From Pseudomonadota bacterium (GTDB taxonomy: Bacteria > Pseudomonadota > Gammaproteobacteria > Steroidobacterales > Steroidobacteraceae): a stretch of DNA of 14,210 nucleotides. A model generated the notes under the pieces. It was not told the DNA's origin. It did not search any database and worked only from the letters and a program-made list of their open reading frames with translations. Shown here in pieces: positions 1-7,278 of the stretch (the stretch's first letter is position 1; each line of letters begins with the position of its first letter). The position numbers and the translations under genes were made by a program. The stretch spans positions 1 through 14,210 of the forward strand of contig QGUX01000065.1 in NCBI GenBank assembly GCA_003242275.1, given 5' to 3'.

Positions 1-1
1 C

Positions 2-400
2 CAGCCCTGGGGCGCCAGCTACATCTCGGTGCGCGTTCCCTACGGCTTCTTCGTGACCTCGCTGCCCGGTGCCTACACCAGCATCTGGATCGACGGCACG
101 CGCTACTACTACTCGGACTACCACTATTACGTGTACGAGCCGGCGCGGCGCGGCTACGTGGTGGTGCCCTCGCCCTATGGCGAGGAGGATGACGAGCGCC
201 TCGGCCAGGACCTGTACATCTATCCCGCCGAGGGCCAGAGCGAGGCGCAGCAGGCCCAGGACCGCTACGAGTGCCATCGCTGGGCGGTGGACCAGACCGG
301 CTACGATCCGCTCGACGATGAATATGACGCGGACCTGCGCGAGGACTACCTGCGGGCGATGACCGCCTGCCTGACCGGCCGCGGTTACACGGTGCGCTGA
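2..400 (+). CDS. DUF6515-like envelope protein, C-terminal part (5' end outside window)
   Basis: The reading frame is open from the first base of the window, so this is the 3' part of a longer gene; the GTG at 29 is not a convincing start. The visible 132 residues begin with an aromatic, Tyr/Gly-rich stretch (VPYGFF, DGTRYYYSDYHYYVYEP, RGYVVVPSP) typical of DUF6515-type proteins, then an acidic linker. The end has the pattern QAQDRYECHRWAVDQTGYDP, a short domain often found at the C-terminus of such proteins and of glycine-zipper envelope proteins. Function is unknown for the family; an exported or envelope location is likely, but the signal sequence lies outside the window. It converges on the DUF4124 gene with only 10 bases between the stop codons. 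Family call is from remembered motif pattern, fairly sure; exact family number less so. Confidence 0.75.
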   Translation, partial: QPWGASYISVRVPYGFFVTSLPGAYTSIWIDGTRYYYSDYHYYVYEPARRGYVVVPSPYGEEDDERLGQDLYIYPAEGQSEAQQAQDRYECHRWAVDQTGYDPLDDEYDADLREDYLRAMTACLTGRGYTVR

Positions 401-416
401 AGCCGGAAGATCAGCG
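395..416. terminator. Small inverted repeat spanning two convergent stop codons
   Basis: CGCTGA (395-400) and TCAGCG (411-416) are exact reverse complements separated by 10 bases. Each arm contains the stop codon of one of the two convergent genes. It could form a 6-bp hairpin in either transcript, but there is no T-run on either side, so a role as a true intrinsic terminator is weak. Confidence 0.25.
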
Positions 417-1034
417 GATCGACGGCTGGCTGGTCAGTTCGAGGTAGCGGGCGATGTCGGCCTCGTACCTGGCGCGGGTTTCCTCGCGCTGCTGCTCGTG
501 CCGGGAGAGGGTTTCCTGCAGCGACCGCCGCTCGCCCAGCGCCTGCACCACTTCGCCCACCAGTGCATCGGGCAGGCGCCGCGCGTTGGGAGTGGTGGAG
601 TAGGGGCGGAAATTGGACATGCGGCGCTCCAGCGCCTTGAGCTTCTCGTCGCTGGCGGCCAGCGAGCTCTTCGCCAGCTCGATCTGCGCGTCGATGAGTC
701 CGAGCTGGTCATCGCGCAGGCGCTCGATGTCGGACACACGCGTGTAAGTGGTGAGCAGGAAGGAATCCTGCGCGCGCCGCCGCGCCTCCTCCTCGCGCTG
801 CTTCTGCGCCGCGGCCGCCTCCTCGGGCGTCAGCTGGCGCGGGATCTGCCCCACCGGCACGCCCTGGGAGTTCAGCAGTGTGCGATCGGTCTTCACCGCT
901 TCCGGCGGCGGCGCATGGCCGTAATGGACCACGCCCTTCTCGTCCACCCAGCGCTGGATCGTGCGGTCGGCCGCCGTGGCCGGCGCGCAGGCCAGGGCGC
1001 TGGCTGCCAGGGCAAGCAGGGGACGGTATCTCAT
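411..1034 (-). CDS. DUF4124 domain-containing periplasmic coiled-coil protein
   Basis: A 207-residue protein. Residues 1-22 are a signal peptide (MRYRPLLALAASALACAPATA) with a likely signal peptidase I cut after ATA. Residues about 24-50 carry the DUF4124 pattern (RWVDEKGVVHYGHAPPPEA), a small domain common in exported proteobacterial proteins and of unknown function. Residues about 75-205 are charged and heptad-like (ERLRDDQLGLIDAQIELAKS, then DEKLKALERRMSNF), predicting a long coiled coil. The frame is open up to 1103, but the ATG at 1034 is preferred because it begins the signal peptide and has GGGAGG 8 bases upstream. It lies 72 bases downstream of pyrE on the same strand and could be co-transcribed with it. 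No enzymatic motif is visible. Confidence 0.85.
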   Translation of the reverse strand: MRYRPLLALAASALACAPATAADRTIQRWVDEKGVVHYGHAPPPEAVKTDRTLLNSQGVPVGQIPRQLTPEEAAAAQKQREEEARRRAQDSFLLTTYTRVSDIERLRDDQLGLIDAQIELAKSSLAASDEKLKALERRMSNFRPYSTTPNARRLPDALVGEVVQALGERRSLQETLSRHEQQREETRARYEADIARYLELTSQPSIR

Positions 1035-1106
1035 GCCGCGATCCTCCCTCTTGCGGCCATTGATTGCAAAGACCCGACGTTGCCGGGGCGTGCGCTCCGT
1101 CACACC

Positions 1107-1775
1107 TCAGGCGCAGCCGTAGCGCGCGCGATAGGCCTCCATGGCCGAAAGCGCGCCCTGGGGCATCAGTTCGCTGCCCGAGCGCAGCATCTCGATCAGG
1201 TCCGACAGGGTCAGGATGCTGAACGCCGGGATGCCGTAGAGGCGGCGCACTTCCTGCACCGCGGACTCGGGCAGGTCGTTGCCGGCCGCGTCGCGGCCGC
1301 GCTCCTGGCGGTCCAGCGCCAGCGCCACGCCGGCGGGCTCGGCGCCGGCGGCGCGGATGATCTGGATGGATTCGCGGATGGCGGTGCCGGCGGTGATCAC
1401 GTCGTCGATGATGAGCACGCGGCCGGAGAGCCTGCGGCCCACGATGCTGCCGCCCTCGCCATGGTCCTTGGCCTCCTTGCGGTTGAAGGCCCAGGGGTAG
1501 TTCAGGCCATGCTCCGAATGCAGCGCCGCGGCGGCCACGGCCACCAGCGGAATGCCCTTGTAGGCCGGCCCGAACAGCATGTCGAACGGGACCCCCGATC
1601 CCGCGATGGCGGCGGCGTAGCAGCGGCCCAGCACGGCCAGCGAGGCGCCGTCGTCGAAGGCGCCGGCATTGAAGAAGTAGGGGCTGATGCGCCCTGACTT
1701 GAGGGTGAACTCGCCGAAGCGCAGGGCGTTGCGCGCGAGCGCGAGGCGGATGAACTCCTGCTGGTAGTCGTGCAT
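1107..1775 (-). CDS. pyrE: Orotate phosphoribosyltransferase
   Basis: PyrE joins orotate to PRPP to give orotidine 5'-monophosphate, the fifth step of de novo pyrimidine synthesis, in the cytoplasm. The 222-residue length matches the bacterial family. Visible motifs: the substrate stretch [14 protein letters not shown] (25-38), the flexible catalytic loop [13 protein letters not shown] (97-109) with R99, K100, K103 and H105 at the same numbers as in E. coli PyrE, and the PRPP-binding motif [13 protein letters not shown] (120-132) with D124 and D125. The start MHDYQ is the usual start of the family, although only a weak GGAT precedes it. It is divergent from ampG across a 62-bp gap that holds a symmetric promoter candidate, and the DUF4124 gene follows it. 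Nothing is missing from the active site. Confidence 0.97.
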   Translation of the reverse strand: MHDYQQEFIRLALARNALRFGEFTLKSGRISPYFFNAGAFDDGASLAVLGRCYAAAIAGSGVPFDMLFGPAYKGIPLVAVAAAALHSEHGLNYPWAFNRKEAKDHGEGGSIVGRRLSGRVLIIDDVITAGTAIRESIQIIRAAGAEPAGVALALDRQERGRDAAGNDLPESAVQEVRRLYGIPAFSILTLSDLIEMLRSGSELMPQGALSAMEAYRARYGCA

Positions 1776-1792
1776 GCAGACGATCCAAAGCC

Positions 1793-1821
1793 GTTATGAT
1801 TCGGGCGGTGTGCATCATAAC
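1793..1821. promoter_or_regulatory. Perfect inverted repeat holding back-to-back -10 boxes for pyrE and ampG
   Basis: GTTATGAT (1793-1800) and ATCATAAC (1814-1821) are exact reverse complements with a 13-base spacer. Each contains TATGAT, a 5/6 match to the sigma-70 -10 box, one on each strand. Both would start transcription at about 1807, giving leaders of about 31-32 bases to ampG (1838) and to pyrE (1775). No convincing -35 box is seen for either. The same repeat could instead be an operator for a dimeric regulator, since the arm centres are 21 bp (two helical turns) apart. Confidence 0.5.
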
Positions 1822-1837
1822 CTTCCCTTGAGGGGCC

Positions 1838-3547
1838 ATGGCGGACGCACCGGAGAAACCCCGCCAGGACCGCTGGGAATTCATCCGCGCGCTGCGCGAC
1901 CGTCGCGTGTTCTGCATGCTGCTGCTGGGCGCGGCGGCAGGCCTGCCCTTCTTCCTGATTTTCGACACCCTCTCGGCCTGGCTGCGCGAGGCCGGCCTGT
2001 CGCTGCAGACCATCACGGTGTTCGCACTGGCCACGCTGTCCTATGCGCTGAAGTTCGTCTGGGCGCCGGTGATCGACCGCGTGCGCCTGCCGCTGCTGCA
2101 CGACCTCCTGGGCAAGCGCCGCTCGTGGATGGTGCTGATGCAGGTGCTGATCATGCTGGGCCTGTGGCTGATCGCCGGCTCCGATCCAGTCACGCAGCTC
2201 GGCCAGGTGGCGCTGCTGGCCGTGCTGGTGGGTTTCTGCGGCGCCACCCAGGACATCGCGATGGATGCCTGGCGCATCGAGGTGGTGCCCGAGTCGCAGT
2301 ACGGCACCATGGCCGCGGCCTACCAGTGGGGCTACCGCATCGCGATGATCGTCGCCGGCGCGCTGCCGCTGTTCCTCGCAGATGCCTACGGCTGGAACTT
2401 CTCCTATGGCGTCATGGCTGCGTGCATGCTGGTGGCCGTGGCCGCTTCGCTGGCGGCGCCGCGCGAGCAGTCGGCGCGCCCGCCCGCCGTGGTGCTGCCG
2501 GAAGGCCTGCCACGGCGGCCGGTGCGCGAGGCGGTGGAATGGGCGCTGCGCCTGGTGGTGCTGGCCAGCGGCGCGCTGCTGGCCGGTTCAGGACTGGCGG
2601 CCGATGCCACCTTCATCGCCCGCGGCTGGCAGTGGCTGGGCGCGTCCGCGGAGCAGGTCGACGCGCTGCTGTCGCTGTGGTCGGCGCGCGAGACCGGCAT
2701 CTTCATCCAGTTCCCTGCGGTGGTGGTGGGACTGGCGCTGATGGCGCTGGCCTGCATCCCGCTGCCCGGCGTGACGACGCGGCCGGGCGTGTACCTCAGC
2801 CGCGCCTATGCCGATCCGCTGGCGGATTTCTTCCGCCGCTTCGGCCGGCGCCATGGCCTCCTGATCCTGGCGCTGATCTGCATGTACCGGCTCAGCGACT
2901 TCGTGCTGAACCTGATGAATCCCTTCTACCAGGACCTGGGCTTCACGCTCACGCAGATCGCCGAGGTGCGCAAGATCTTCGGCGTGGTGGCCTCGGTGCT
3001 GGGCATCGGCGCCGGCGCCTGGTGCGTGGTGCGCTACGGCATCCTGCGCATGATGCTGCTGGGCGTGTTCGCCAGCCCGCTGTCGAACGTGGTGTTCATC
3101 TGGCTGGCCATGCACGGGCCGCACGTGCCGTCGCTGTACCTGGCCATCGGCGTGGACAACTTCTTCACCGGCTTCGCCGGCACCGCGCTGATCGTCTACA
3201 TGTCGAGCCTCACCTCGCAGGGATTCACCGCCATGCAGTACGCGCTGTTCAGCTCGCTGTACGCGATCATCGGCAAGATCATCGCCTCGCAGTCCGGGCG
3301 CGTGGTGGAAGGTGCCGCGCGCATCGCCGAGGAGGGCGGGTTCACCGCGGCGTTCCGGCCGCTGTTTTCCGGCCTGCCCGCGGGATCGCTGGCGCGAGGC
3401 GCCGAGATCGCCGGCGTGACGCCGGCGTCGCTGGGCGCGGGCTATGTGAGCTTCTTCCTGTATTCCATCCTGATCGGCGGCGTGGCGGTGGTGCTGGCGC
3501 TGGTGATCTACCGCCACTCGCGCGGCACCGCACGGGTGCAGGCATGA
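1838..3547 (+). CDS. ampG: AmpG-family muropeptide permease (MFS)
   Basis: AmpG proteins carry GlcNAc-anhydroMurNAc peptides from the periplasm into the cytoplasm for peptidoglycan recycling, and so also feed the signal that induces AmpC-type beta-lactamases. The 569-residue protein is polytopic. Family hallmarks are the first membrane segment with GLPFFLIFDTLSAWLREAGL (35-54), LKFVWAPVIDR (71-81), LLGKRRSW (90-97) and GATQDIAMDAWRIE (about residues 135-148). The length is above the 491 residues of E. coli AmpG and nearer to longer homologues such as that of Pseudomonas; the extra sequence lies mostly in the middle (about residues 215-310). The start is supported by GAGGGG 2-3 bases upstream and the match to the family N-terminus. 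It is the first of four close rightward genes. Transport specificity is inferred from the family. Confidence 0.9.
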   Translation: MADAPEKPRQDRWEFIRALRDRRVFCMLLLGAAAGLPFFLIFDTLSAWLREAGLSLQTITVFALATLSYALKFVWAPVIDRVRLPLLHDLLGKRRSWMVLMQVLIMLGLWLIAGSDPVTQLGQVALLAVLVGFCGATQDIAMDAWRIEVVPESQYGTMAAAYQWGYRIAMIVAGALPLFLADAYGWNFSYGVMAACMLVAVAASLAAPREQSARPPAVVLPEGLPRRPVREAVEWALRLVVLASGALLAGSGLAADATFIARGWQWLGASAEQVDALLSLWSARETGIFIQFPAVVVGLALMALACIPLPGVTTRPGVYLSRAYADPLADFFRRFGRRHGLLILALICMYRLSDFVLNLMNPFYQDLGFTLTQIAEVRKIFGVVASVLGIGAGAWCVVRYGILRMMLLGVFASPLSNVVFIWLAMHGPHVPSLYLAIGVDNFFTGFAGTALIVYMSSLTSQGFTAMQYALFSSLYAIIGKIIASQSGRVVEGAARIAEEGGFTAAFRPLFSGLPAGSLARGAEIAGVTPASLGAGYVSFFLYSILIGGVAVVLALVIYRHSRGTARVQA

Positions 3548-3933
3548 GCGGGGTGATCGCCGCCGGCACCTGCCTGGCGCGCCTGGGCGACATCGCCGAT
3601 GGCGGCACGCGCGTGGTGGACCTCAACCCCGAGGAGTTCCCGCCGCTGACCGGGCTGCTGGTGCGCCAGGGGGAGCAGGTGCACGCCTTCCTGAACCGCT
3701 GTCCGCACGCGGGCCGCCCGCTGGGACTGGGCTCCTCCCGCCTGGTCACGCCCGATGGCGAACTGCTGCAGTGCCTGGCCCATGGCGCGCTGTTCGAGAA
3801 GTACACTGGCCTGTGCGTGGCGGGACCCTGCGTGGATGATTCGCTGCGCCGCCTGCCCGTGGCCGTGGTGTGCGGGGAGGTGCGCCTGGCCGAAGACCTG
3901 GACACGCGCGAGCTCTCGCGCGGGCCGTGGTGA
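3544..3933 (+). CDS. Small Rieske-type [2Fe-2S] protein
   Basis: A 129-residue soluble protein with no signal peptide or membrane segment. The Rieske cluster motifs are intact: C53-P-H55 in NRCPHAGRPLGLG, and C77-L-A-H80 in LLQCLAHGALFEKYTGLC, giving the two Cys and two His ligands of a [2Fe-2S] cluster. Two further Cys (91 and 96) follow the second motif. Stand-alone Rieske proteins of this size usually act as electron carriers or as ferredoxin partners of oxygenases; no oxygenase is in the window, so the partner is unknown. Its ATG overlaps the ampG stop (ATGA, 3544-3547), so translation is probably coupled. The metalloprotease gene starts 12 bases after its stop. Confidence 0.9.
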   Translation: MSGVIAAGTCLARLGDIADGGTRVVDLNPEEFPPLTGLLVRQGEQVHAFLNRCPHAGRPLGLGSSRLVTPDGELLQCLAHGALFEKYTGLCVAGPCVDDSLRRLPVAVVCGEVRLAEDLDTRELSRGPW

Positions 3934-3945
3934 CCGGGAGGTCCG

Positions 3946-5581
3946 ATGCGACGGATTGCTTCACGCCTGGTGCTTTCCGTGCTCGCCGCGCTCTCGCTGG
4001 CCTCGTGTGGCGGCGGCGGGGACGATGACGGGGAACCGCCGCCGCCGCCGGGCGGCGGTTCCGGAACCACCATCAGCGGCACGGTACGCTTCGCGCGCGT
4101 GCCCTTCCACCCGGTGCCCGGCCAGGGCCTCGACTACGCCAATCCCGTGATGCAGCCGGCACGCGGCGTGGCCGTGCGCGCGCTGCACGCCGGCACGCAG
4201 GCCGTGCTGGCCAGTGGCACCACCAGCGCGGCCGGCACCTACAGCCTCGAGGTGCCCGCGAATACCGACGTCACCCTCCAGGTGATCGCGCGCATGCAGA
4301 ATGGATCCGCGCAGTCGCTGCCGCGCTGGGACGTGCGCGTGCAGAGACGTGCGCGTGCAGAACGGCGTGGCGGCGCCGAACCCGTTCTCCTTCACCAGCG
4401 CCGCATTCAACAGCGACACGGGCGGAATGGACGTGGACATTCCCTCCGGCCTTTCGGCCACCGGCAGCGCGACCGGTACGCGCGCATCCGGCCCCTTCGC
4501 CATCCTCGATACGCTCTACACCGTGATCCAGTCCGTGCTCACGCTCGAACCGCAGGTCAACCTGCCGGCGCTGCTGGTGGACTGGGGCAGCCAGGACGGC
4601 GGCACCTTCTTCGCCGACGATGGCTCGCGGCAGTGGATCGCGCTGAACTGGAACCTGGCGGAGGACACCGAGGAGTTCGACCAGCACGTGATCGCGCACG
4701 AGTTCGGCCACTTCCTGGAGCACAACTTCTCGCGCTCGGACAGCGGCGGAGGTTCGCACGGCCTGGGCGACCGGCTCGATCCGCGCCTGGCGTTCAGCGA
4801 GGGCTTCGGCTACGCCTTCGCCGCCTTCGCGCTGGGTGATCCGCTGGTCCGCGACAGCTTCGTGTTCAACGGCCAGCAGGTCGACATGGTGCTGCCGGTG
4901 GAACAGAACCCGGCCGGCGCCAATGCATGCTGGTGCAGCGAGACCTCGGTGTGGTCGCTGATCTGGGACCTCTACGACAGCAGCAACGATGGCGCGGATG
5001 CGGTGTCGGTGGGTTTCCAGCCGATCTGGGAGGCGATGAAGGGCGCGCATCGCGACACGCCCTCGATCACCAGCATCTTCTCCTTCATCGAGGCGGTGAA
5101 GGCGCTGCGTCCGCAGGACGCCGCGGCCATCGACGCGCTGGTGGCGGCGCAGAACATCGATGCCGCCACAATCGATGCCTTCGCCACCGGCGAGACGCAC
5201 TCGCCCTATCCGGAGGTGATGCCACTGTTCACCGACATCGGCCTGGGCACTCCGGTGGTGCTTCGCACCATCGACGACGCGGGCCGGCACAACAAGCTGG
5301 GCAACCACCGCTTCCTGCGCTTCGTGGCGCCGGCCACCGGCACCGTCACCGTCACGCTGACCACCTCGAACCCGAACCTGAACCCCGACCCGGATTTCAT
5401 CGTCTATCGGGACGGCGTGCCGGTGGCCGCAGGAGAGGGCCCGCCCGCCCTGCAGGAAGTGGAGACGTTCAGTGTCAGCGCGGGACGGACCTACGTGATC
5501 GACGCGTATGATTGCGCCAACGGCTGCTATCCCCTGCAGGGCGTGCCGGGCGACTACGATCTGACGGTGACCATCAACTGA
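3946..5581 (+). pseudogene. Lipoprotein zinc metalloprotease, frameshifted by a 16-bp tandem duplication
   Basis: The gene starts at ATG 3946 (GGGAGG 5 bases upstream) with a lipoprotein signal: LSLASC, lipid Cys at residue 21, then a Gly/Asp/Pro linker. Residues about 43-116 resemble a carboxypeptidase-regulatory-like beta domain. After residue 133 the frame is lost because bases 4330-4345 are repeated exactly at 4346-4361. The shifted frame stops at 4839. The correct continuation lies one frame over and runs to 5581; with one copy of the repeat the product would be 539 residues. That part holds HEFGH (4697-4711) and, 31 residues later, a Glu in FSEGFGYAF (about 4802), the pattern of a gluzincin zinc peptidase, then a C-terminal beta domain (about 5288-5578) like prepeptidase C-terminal domains. 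As read here, the truncated 297-residue product lacks the active site. It may be a real null allele, a reversible variant or an assembly error. Confidence 0.85.
4330..4361 (+). repeat. Exact 16-bp tandem duplication inside the metalloprotease gene
   Basis: The unit GACGTGCGCGTGCAGA occurs at 4330-4345 and again at 4346-4361 with no mismatch. Sixteen bases shift the frame by +1. Removing one copy joins W-D-V-R-V-Q to N-G-V-A-A-P-N and restores the frame that carries the zinc motif. This fits slipped-strand duplication rather than programmed frameshifting. Confidence 0.97.
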
Positions 5582-5591
5582 GGGTCGATCG

Positions 5592-6200
5592 ATGCGCACA
5601 CGAACTCTCGTCATCGCAGCGGTTGCCGTGTCAGTGCTCGGCGCATGCCGGCCCAGGCCCCCGCAGGCGCCACCGGCGCCCGAGCCGCCCCCGCCGGCGA
5701 TCGCGCCTGAAGCATCCGGGCCGCAGGCGCTGCGCCCGGCCGAAACGGATCCGGGGATGATCGCCGCGACGGCGGGCGCATCGGCGGGTGCCGCGGTTTC
5801 GCCCGCGACGGTGCTGGCGAAGAAGCAGCCGCCACCGCTCCAGTCCATGCAGCGCGCCCGCGCCGGCTCCAAGCTGGGCGTTGCCGTCGACCTGCTCTAC
5901 CAGTTCGACGGCGAGATCGAGGCGGAACGCCCGGTCACGCTGCACCTCGCCGCCGTGCCACGCGTGGAGGGCAGCAACCTCACGGTGAGCGTGCAGCCGG
6001 CCGAGGGCATCGACGCGATGGCCGCGCCCCTCACCGCGCAGAAGGCCTCGGTCTCGCAGGCCTACCGCCAGCAGCTCTCGCTGACGCGCCATGCCGGCGC
6101 GCCGGAGGAACTGCGCGTGCTGGTGACCATGGACGTGCCCGAAGGATCCGCCTTCGGCTACTACAGCGTGCCCCTGACGGGAAGCGACGCGACGCGCTGA
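5592..6200 (+). CDS. Small proline-rich lipoprotein, family unknown
   Basis: A 202-residue protein starting 10 bases after the metalloprotease stop, with GAGGG about 8 bases upstream of the ATG. Residues 1-19 form a lipoprotein signal (VLGAC, lipid Cys at 19), followed by a Pro/Ala-rich disordered region (20-85). The residue after the Cys is Arg, not Asp, so outer-membrane sorting is expected. The C-terminal part (about 95-200) is a beta-rich domain starting KLGVAVDLLYQFDGE, with PVTLHLAAVPRVEGSNLTVSV and a late FGYYSVPL, which looks like an immunoglobulin-like fold. No catalytic motif is seen. Its place directly behind the protease gene suggests a partner, chaperone or inhibitor of the protease, but that is inference only. 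The protein appears intact although its upstream neighbour is broken. Confidence 0.82.
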   Translation: MRTRTLVIAAVAVSVLGACRPRPPQAPPAPEPPPPAIAPEASGPQALRPAETDPGMIAATAGASAGAAVSPATVLAKKQPPPLQSMQRARAGSKLGVAVDLLYQFDGEIEAERPVTLHLAAVPRVEGSNLTVSVQPAEGIDAMAAPLTAQKASVSQAYRQQLSLTRHAGAPEELRVLVTMDVPEGSAFGYYSVPLTGSDATR

Positions 6201-6223
6201 GCGCGCGTACTCCGGAAGGCTTC

Positions 6224-6550
6224 CTACTCGAACAGGTCGAGGTCCGGCAGCGCATCGGCGCGCAGCCCGCGCGCCTCCTCGAACGTGCGCTGCGGATCGA
6301 CGCCGAGATAGTCGTCCTCGTCCTCGCGGTCGATCACGCTGGCCGGATCATCAGGCGCGTCGGCCTGCCACAGCGAGCCGGCGCGGCAGCGCGTGGCCCA
6401 GTCATCCAGGTCGATTTCCTCGAGGCTGCCATCGGCGTGCTGCACTTCGACGACGCCTTCGGTTTCGTCGACCGCGATCACTTCGAAAACCTGTCCGTGG
6501 CTGCGATACCAGTCGCCCACGATGGGATCGATGCACTGCATGTTCCGCAT
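6224..6550 (-). CDS. DUF6763 family protein
   Basis: A 108-residue acidic cytoplasmic protein of unknown function. The N-terminus MQCIDPIVGDWYRSHGQVFE followed by VIAVDE, VEVQHADGS and EEIDLDDW looks like a small SH3-like beta barrel: the recurring pattern is a short strand, a turn with GQ or DGS, then another strand. The rest is Asp/Glu-rich (DREDEDDYLG) and ends in DLDLFE. The frame is open to 6610, but ATG 6550 has GGAG 6 bases upstream; a second ATG three codons later (6541) is also possible. It converges on the lipoprotein gene (24-base gap) and diverges from the MarC gene. The family name is from recalled similarity and is fairly sure. Confidence 0.8.
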   Translation of the reverse strand: MRNMQCIDPIVGDWYRSHGQVFEVIAVDETEGVVEVQHADGSLEEIDLDDWATRCRAGSLWQADAPDDPASVIDREDEDDYLGVDPQRTFEEARGLRADALPDLDLFE

Positions 6551-6585
6551 GGTCACTCCAGCGTTCGTGCCTGCCTCGGATTCGC

Positions 6586-6594
6586 TGTTATCCT
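6586..6594 (+). promoter_or_regulatory. Candidate extended -10 promoter for the MarC gene
   Basis: TGtTATCCT carries the TGn extension and a 4/6 -10 box (TATCCT, 6589-6594) in the 92-bp divergent gap. A start near 6601 would give a leader of about 42 bases. No good -35 box is seen, which is tolerated for extended -10 promoters. Confidence 0.3.
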
Positions 6595-6627
6595 GCGCCT
6601 CGCGAACCACTGCGACAAGCGGCGTTT

Positions 6628-6637
6628 TTTGCGCAAA
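6628..6637. promoter_or_regulatory. Perfect 10-bp palindrome just before the MarC start
   Basis: TTTGCGCAAA is a perfect palindrome ending 5 bases before the ATG at 6643, where a Shine-Dalgarno would be expected and none is found. It follows a run of six T. It may be an operator or simply chance; nothing else supports a regulator here. Confidence 0.25.
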
Positions 6638-6642
6638 GCACC

Positions 6643-7278
6643 ATGATCGACCAGTTGCTGAAGTTCTTCGTCACCTTCCTGGTCGTGGTGGAACCGGTGG
6701 GCGTGATTCCGGTCTTCGTTGCCCTGACAGAAGGTGTCAGCGAAGGCGAGCGGCGGCGCATGGCGCGCAAGGGCGTCGCCATCGCCGGCGGCATCTTCCT
6801 GCTGTTCGCGCTGGGCGGCGGGCAGTTCCTGCGCCTGCTGGGCGTCAGCCTCGATGCCTTCCGCATCTTCGGCGGCCTGCTGCTGCTGCTGATCGCGCTG
6901 GAGATGGTGTTCGCGTGGCAGTCCGGTTCGCGCAGCTCCAGCTCCGAGGTGGAGGAAGGCAAGGCCAAGGCCGACATCTCGGTGTTCCCGCTGGCCTTTC
7001 CCTTCATCGCCGGGCCCGGCTCGCTGACCACCATCCTGCTGTACTTCGGGCCGGCCAGCGGCGACCTGCTGCAGTTCAGCGCGCTGATGGCCTGCGTGGT
7101 GGTGGTGCTGCTGGTGACGCTGCTGACGCTGTACGCGGTGACGCCGATCTACCGCGTGATGGGCGTGACCGGCGCCAACGTGATGAACCGGCTCTTCGGC
7201 GTGATCCTCGGCGCGCTGGCCGTGCAGTACGTGCTCGACGGGCTGCGCCACGGACTGGTGGGCGTGGCGGAAGGCTAG
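6643..7278 (+). CDS. MarC (UPF0056) family inner-membrane protein
   Basis: A 211-residue polytopic protein with about six membrane segments. Family features: VVEPVGVIPVFVALTEG near the N-terminus (15-31), a central hydrophobic stretch FRIFGGLLLLLIALEMVFAW, a hydrophilic loop with SGSRSSSSEVEEGKAK (about 97-112), and FPLAFPFIAGPGSLTTIL, the conserved P-x-x-x-GPG segment opening the second repeat. Length is usual for the family. The name comes from an early link with multiple antibiotic resistance that was later not upheld, so the function should be treated as unknown; transport is only a guess. The start is set by the family N-terminus; there is no clear Shine-Dalgarno. It ends with three bases shared with the doubtful leftward ORF at 7275-7436. 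Confidence 0.92.
   Translation: MIDQLLKFFVTFLVVVEPVGVIPVFVALTEGVSEGERRRMARKGVAIAGGIFLLFALGGGQFLRLLGVSLDAFRIFGGLLLLLIALEMVFAWQSGSRSSSSEVEEGKAKADISVFPLAFPFIAGPGSLTTILLYFGPASGDLLQFSALMACVVVVLLVTLLTLYAVTPIYRVMGVTGANVMNRLFGVILGALAVQYVLDGLRHGLVGVAEG

Noticed and set aside
29..400. GTG at 29 as the start of a complete small gene
   Set aside because: The frame is open to the window edge and the protein pattern continues upstream, so the gene is cut by the window boundary.
1793..1821. A Zur or Fur box between pyrE and ampG
   Set aside because: The arms are 8 bp with a 13-base GC-rich spacer; Zur and Fur sites are continuous AT-rich palindromes, and neither gene is a metal gene.
1774..3543. Long plus-strand frame through ampG in another phase, continuing into the Rieske gene
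   Set aside because: Only the part from 3544 is real protein (Rieske motifs). The upstream part is Arg/Gly/Ala-rich shadow of ampG, not a fusion protein.
4033..4064. Proline/glycine run (CCG and GGC triplets) as a phase-variable tract
   Set aside because: The tract is a short mix of triplets in a normal lipoprotein linker, and changes by triplets would not alter the frame.
4330..4361. Programmed ribosomal frameshifting in the metalloprotease gene
   Set aside because: There is no slippery heptamer; the exact 16-bp tandem repeat explains the frame change fully and its removal gives a clean frame.
4271..5872. 533-codon open frame on the minus strand opposite the metalloprotease gene
   Set aside because: It is rich in Arg, His, Gly and Ala with no domain pattern, and it lies exactly across a gene with a zinc motif, a signal and a normal beta-domain. 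GC-rich DNA often leaves such antisense frames open.
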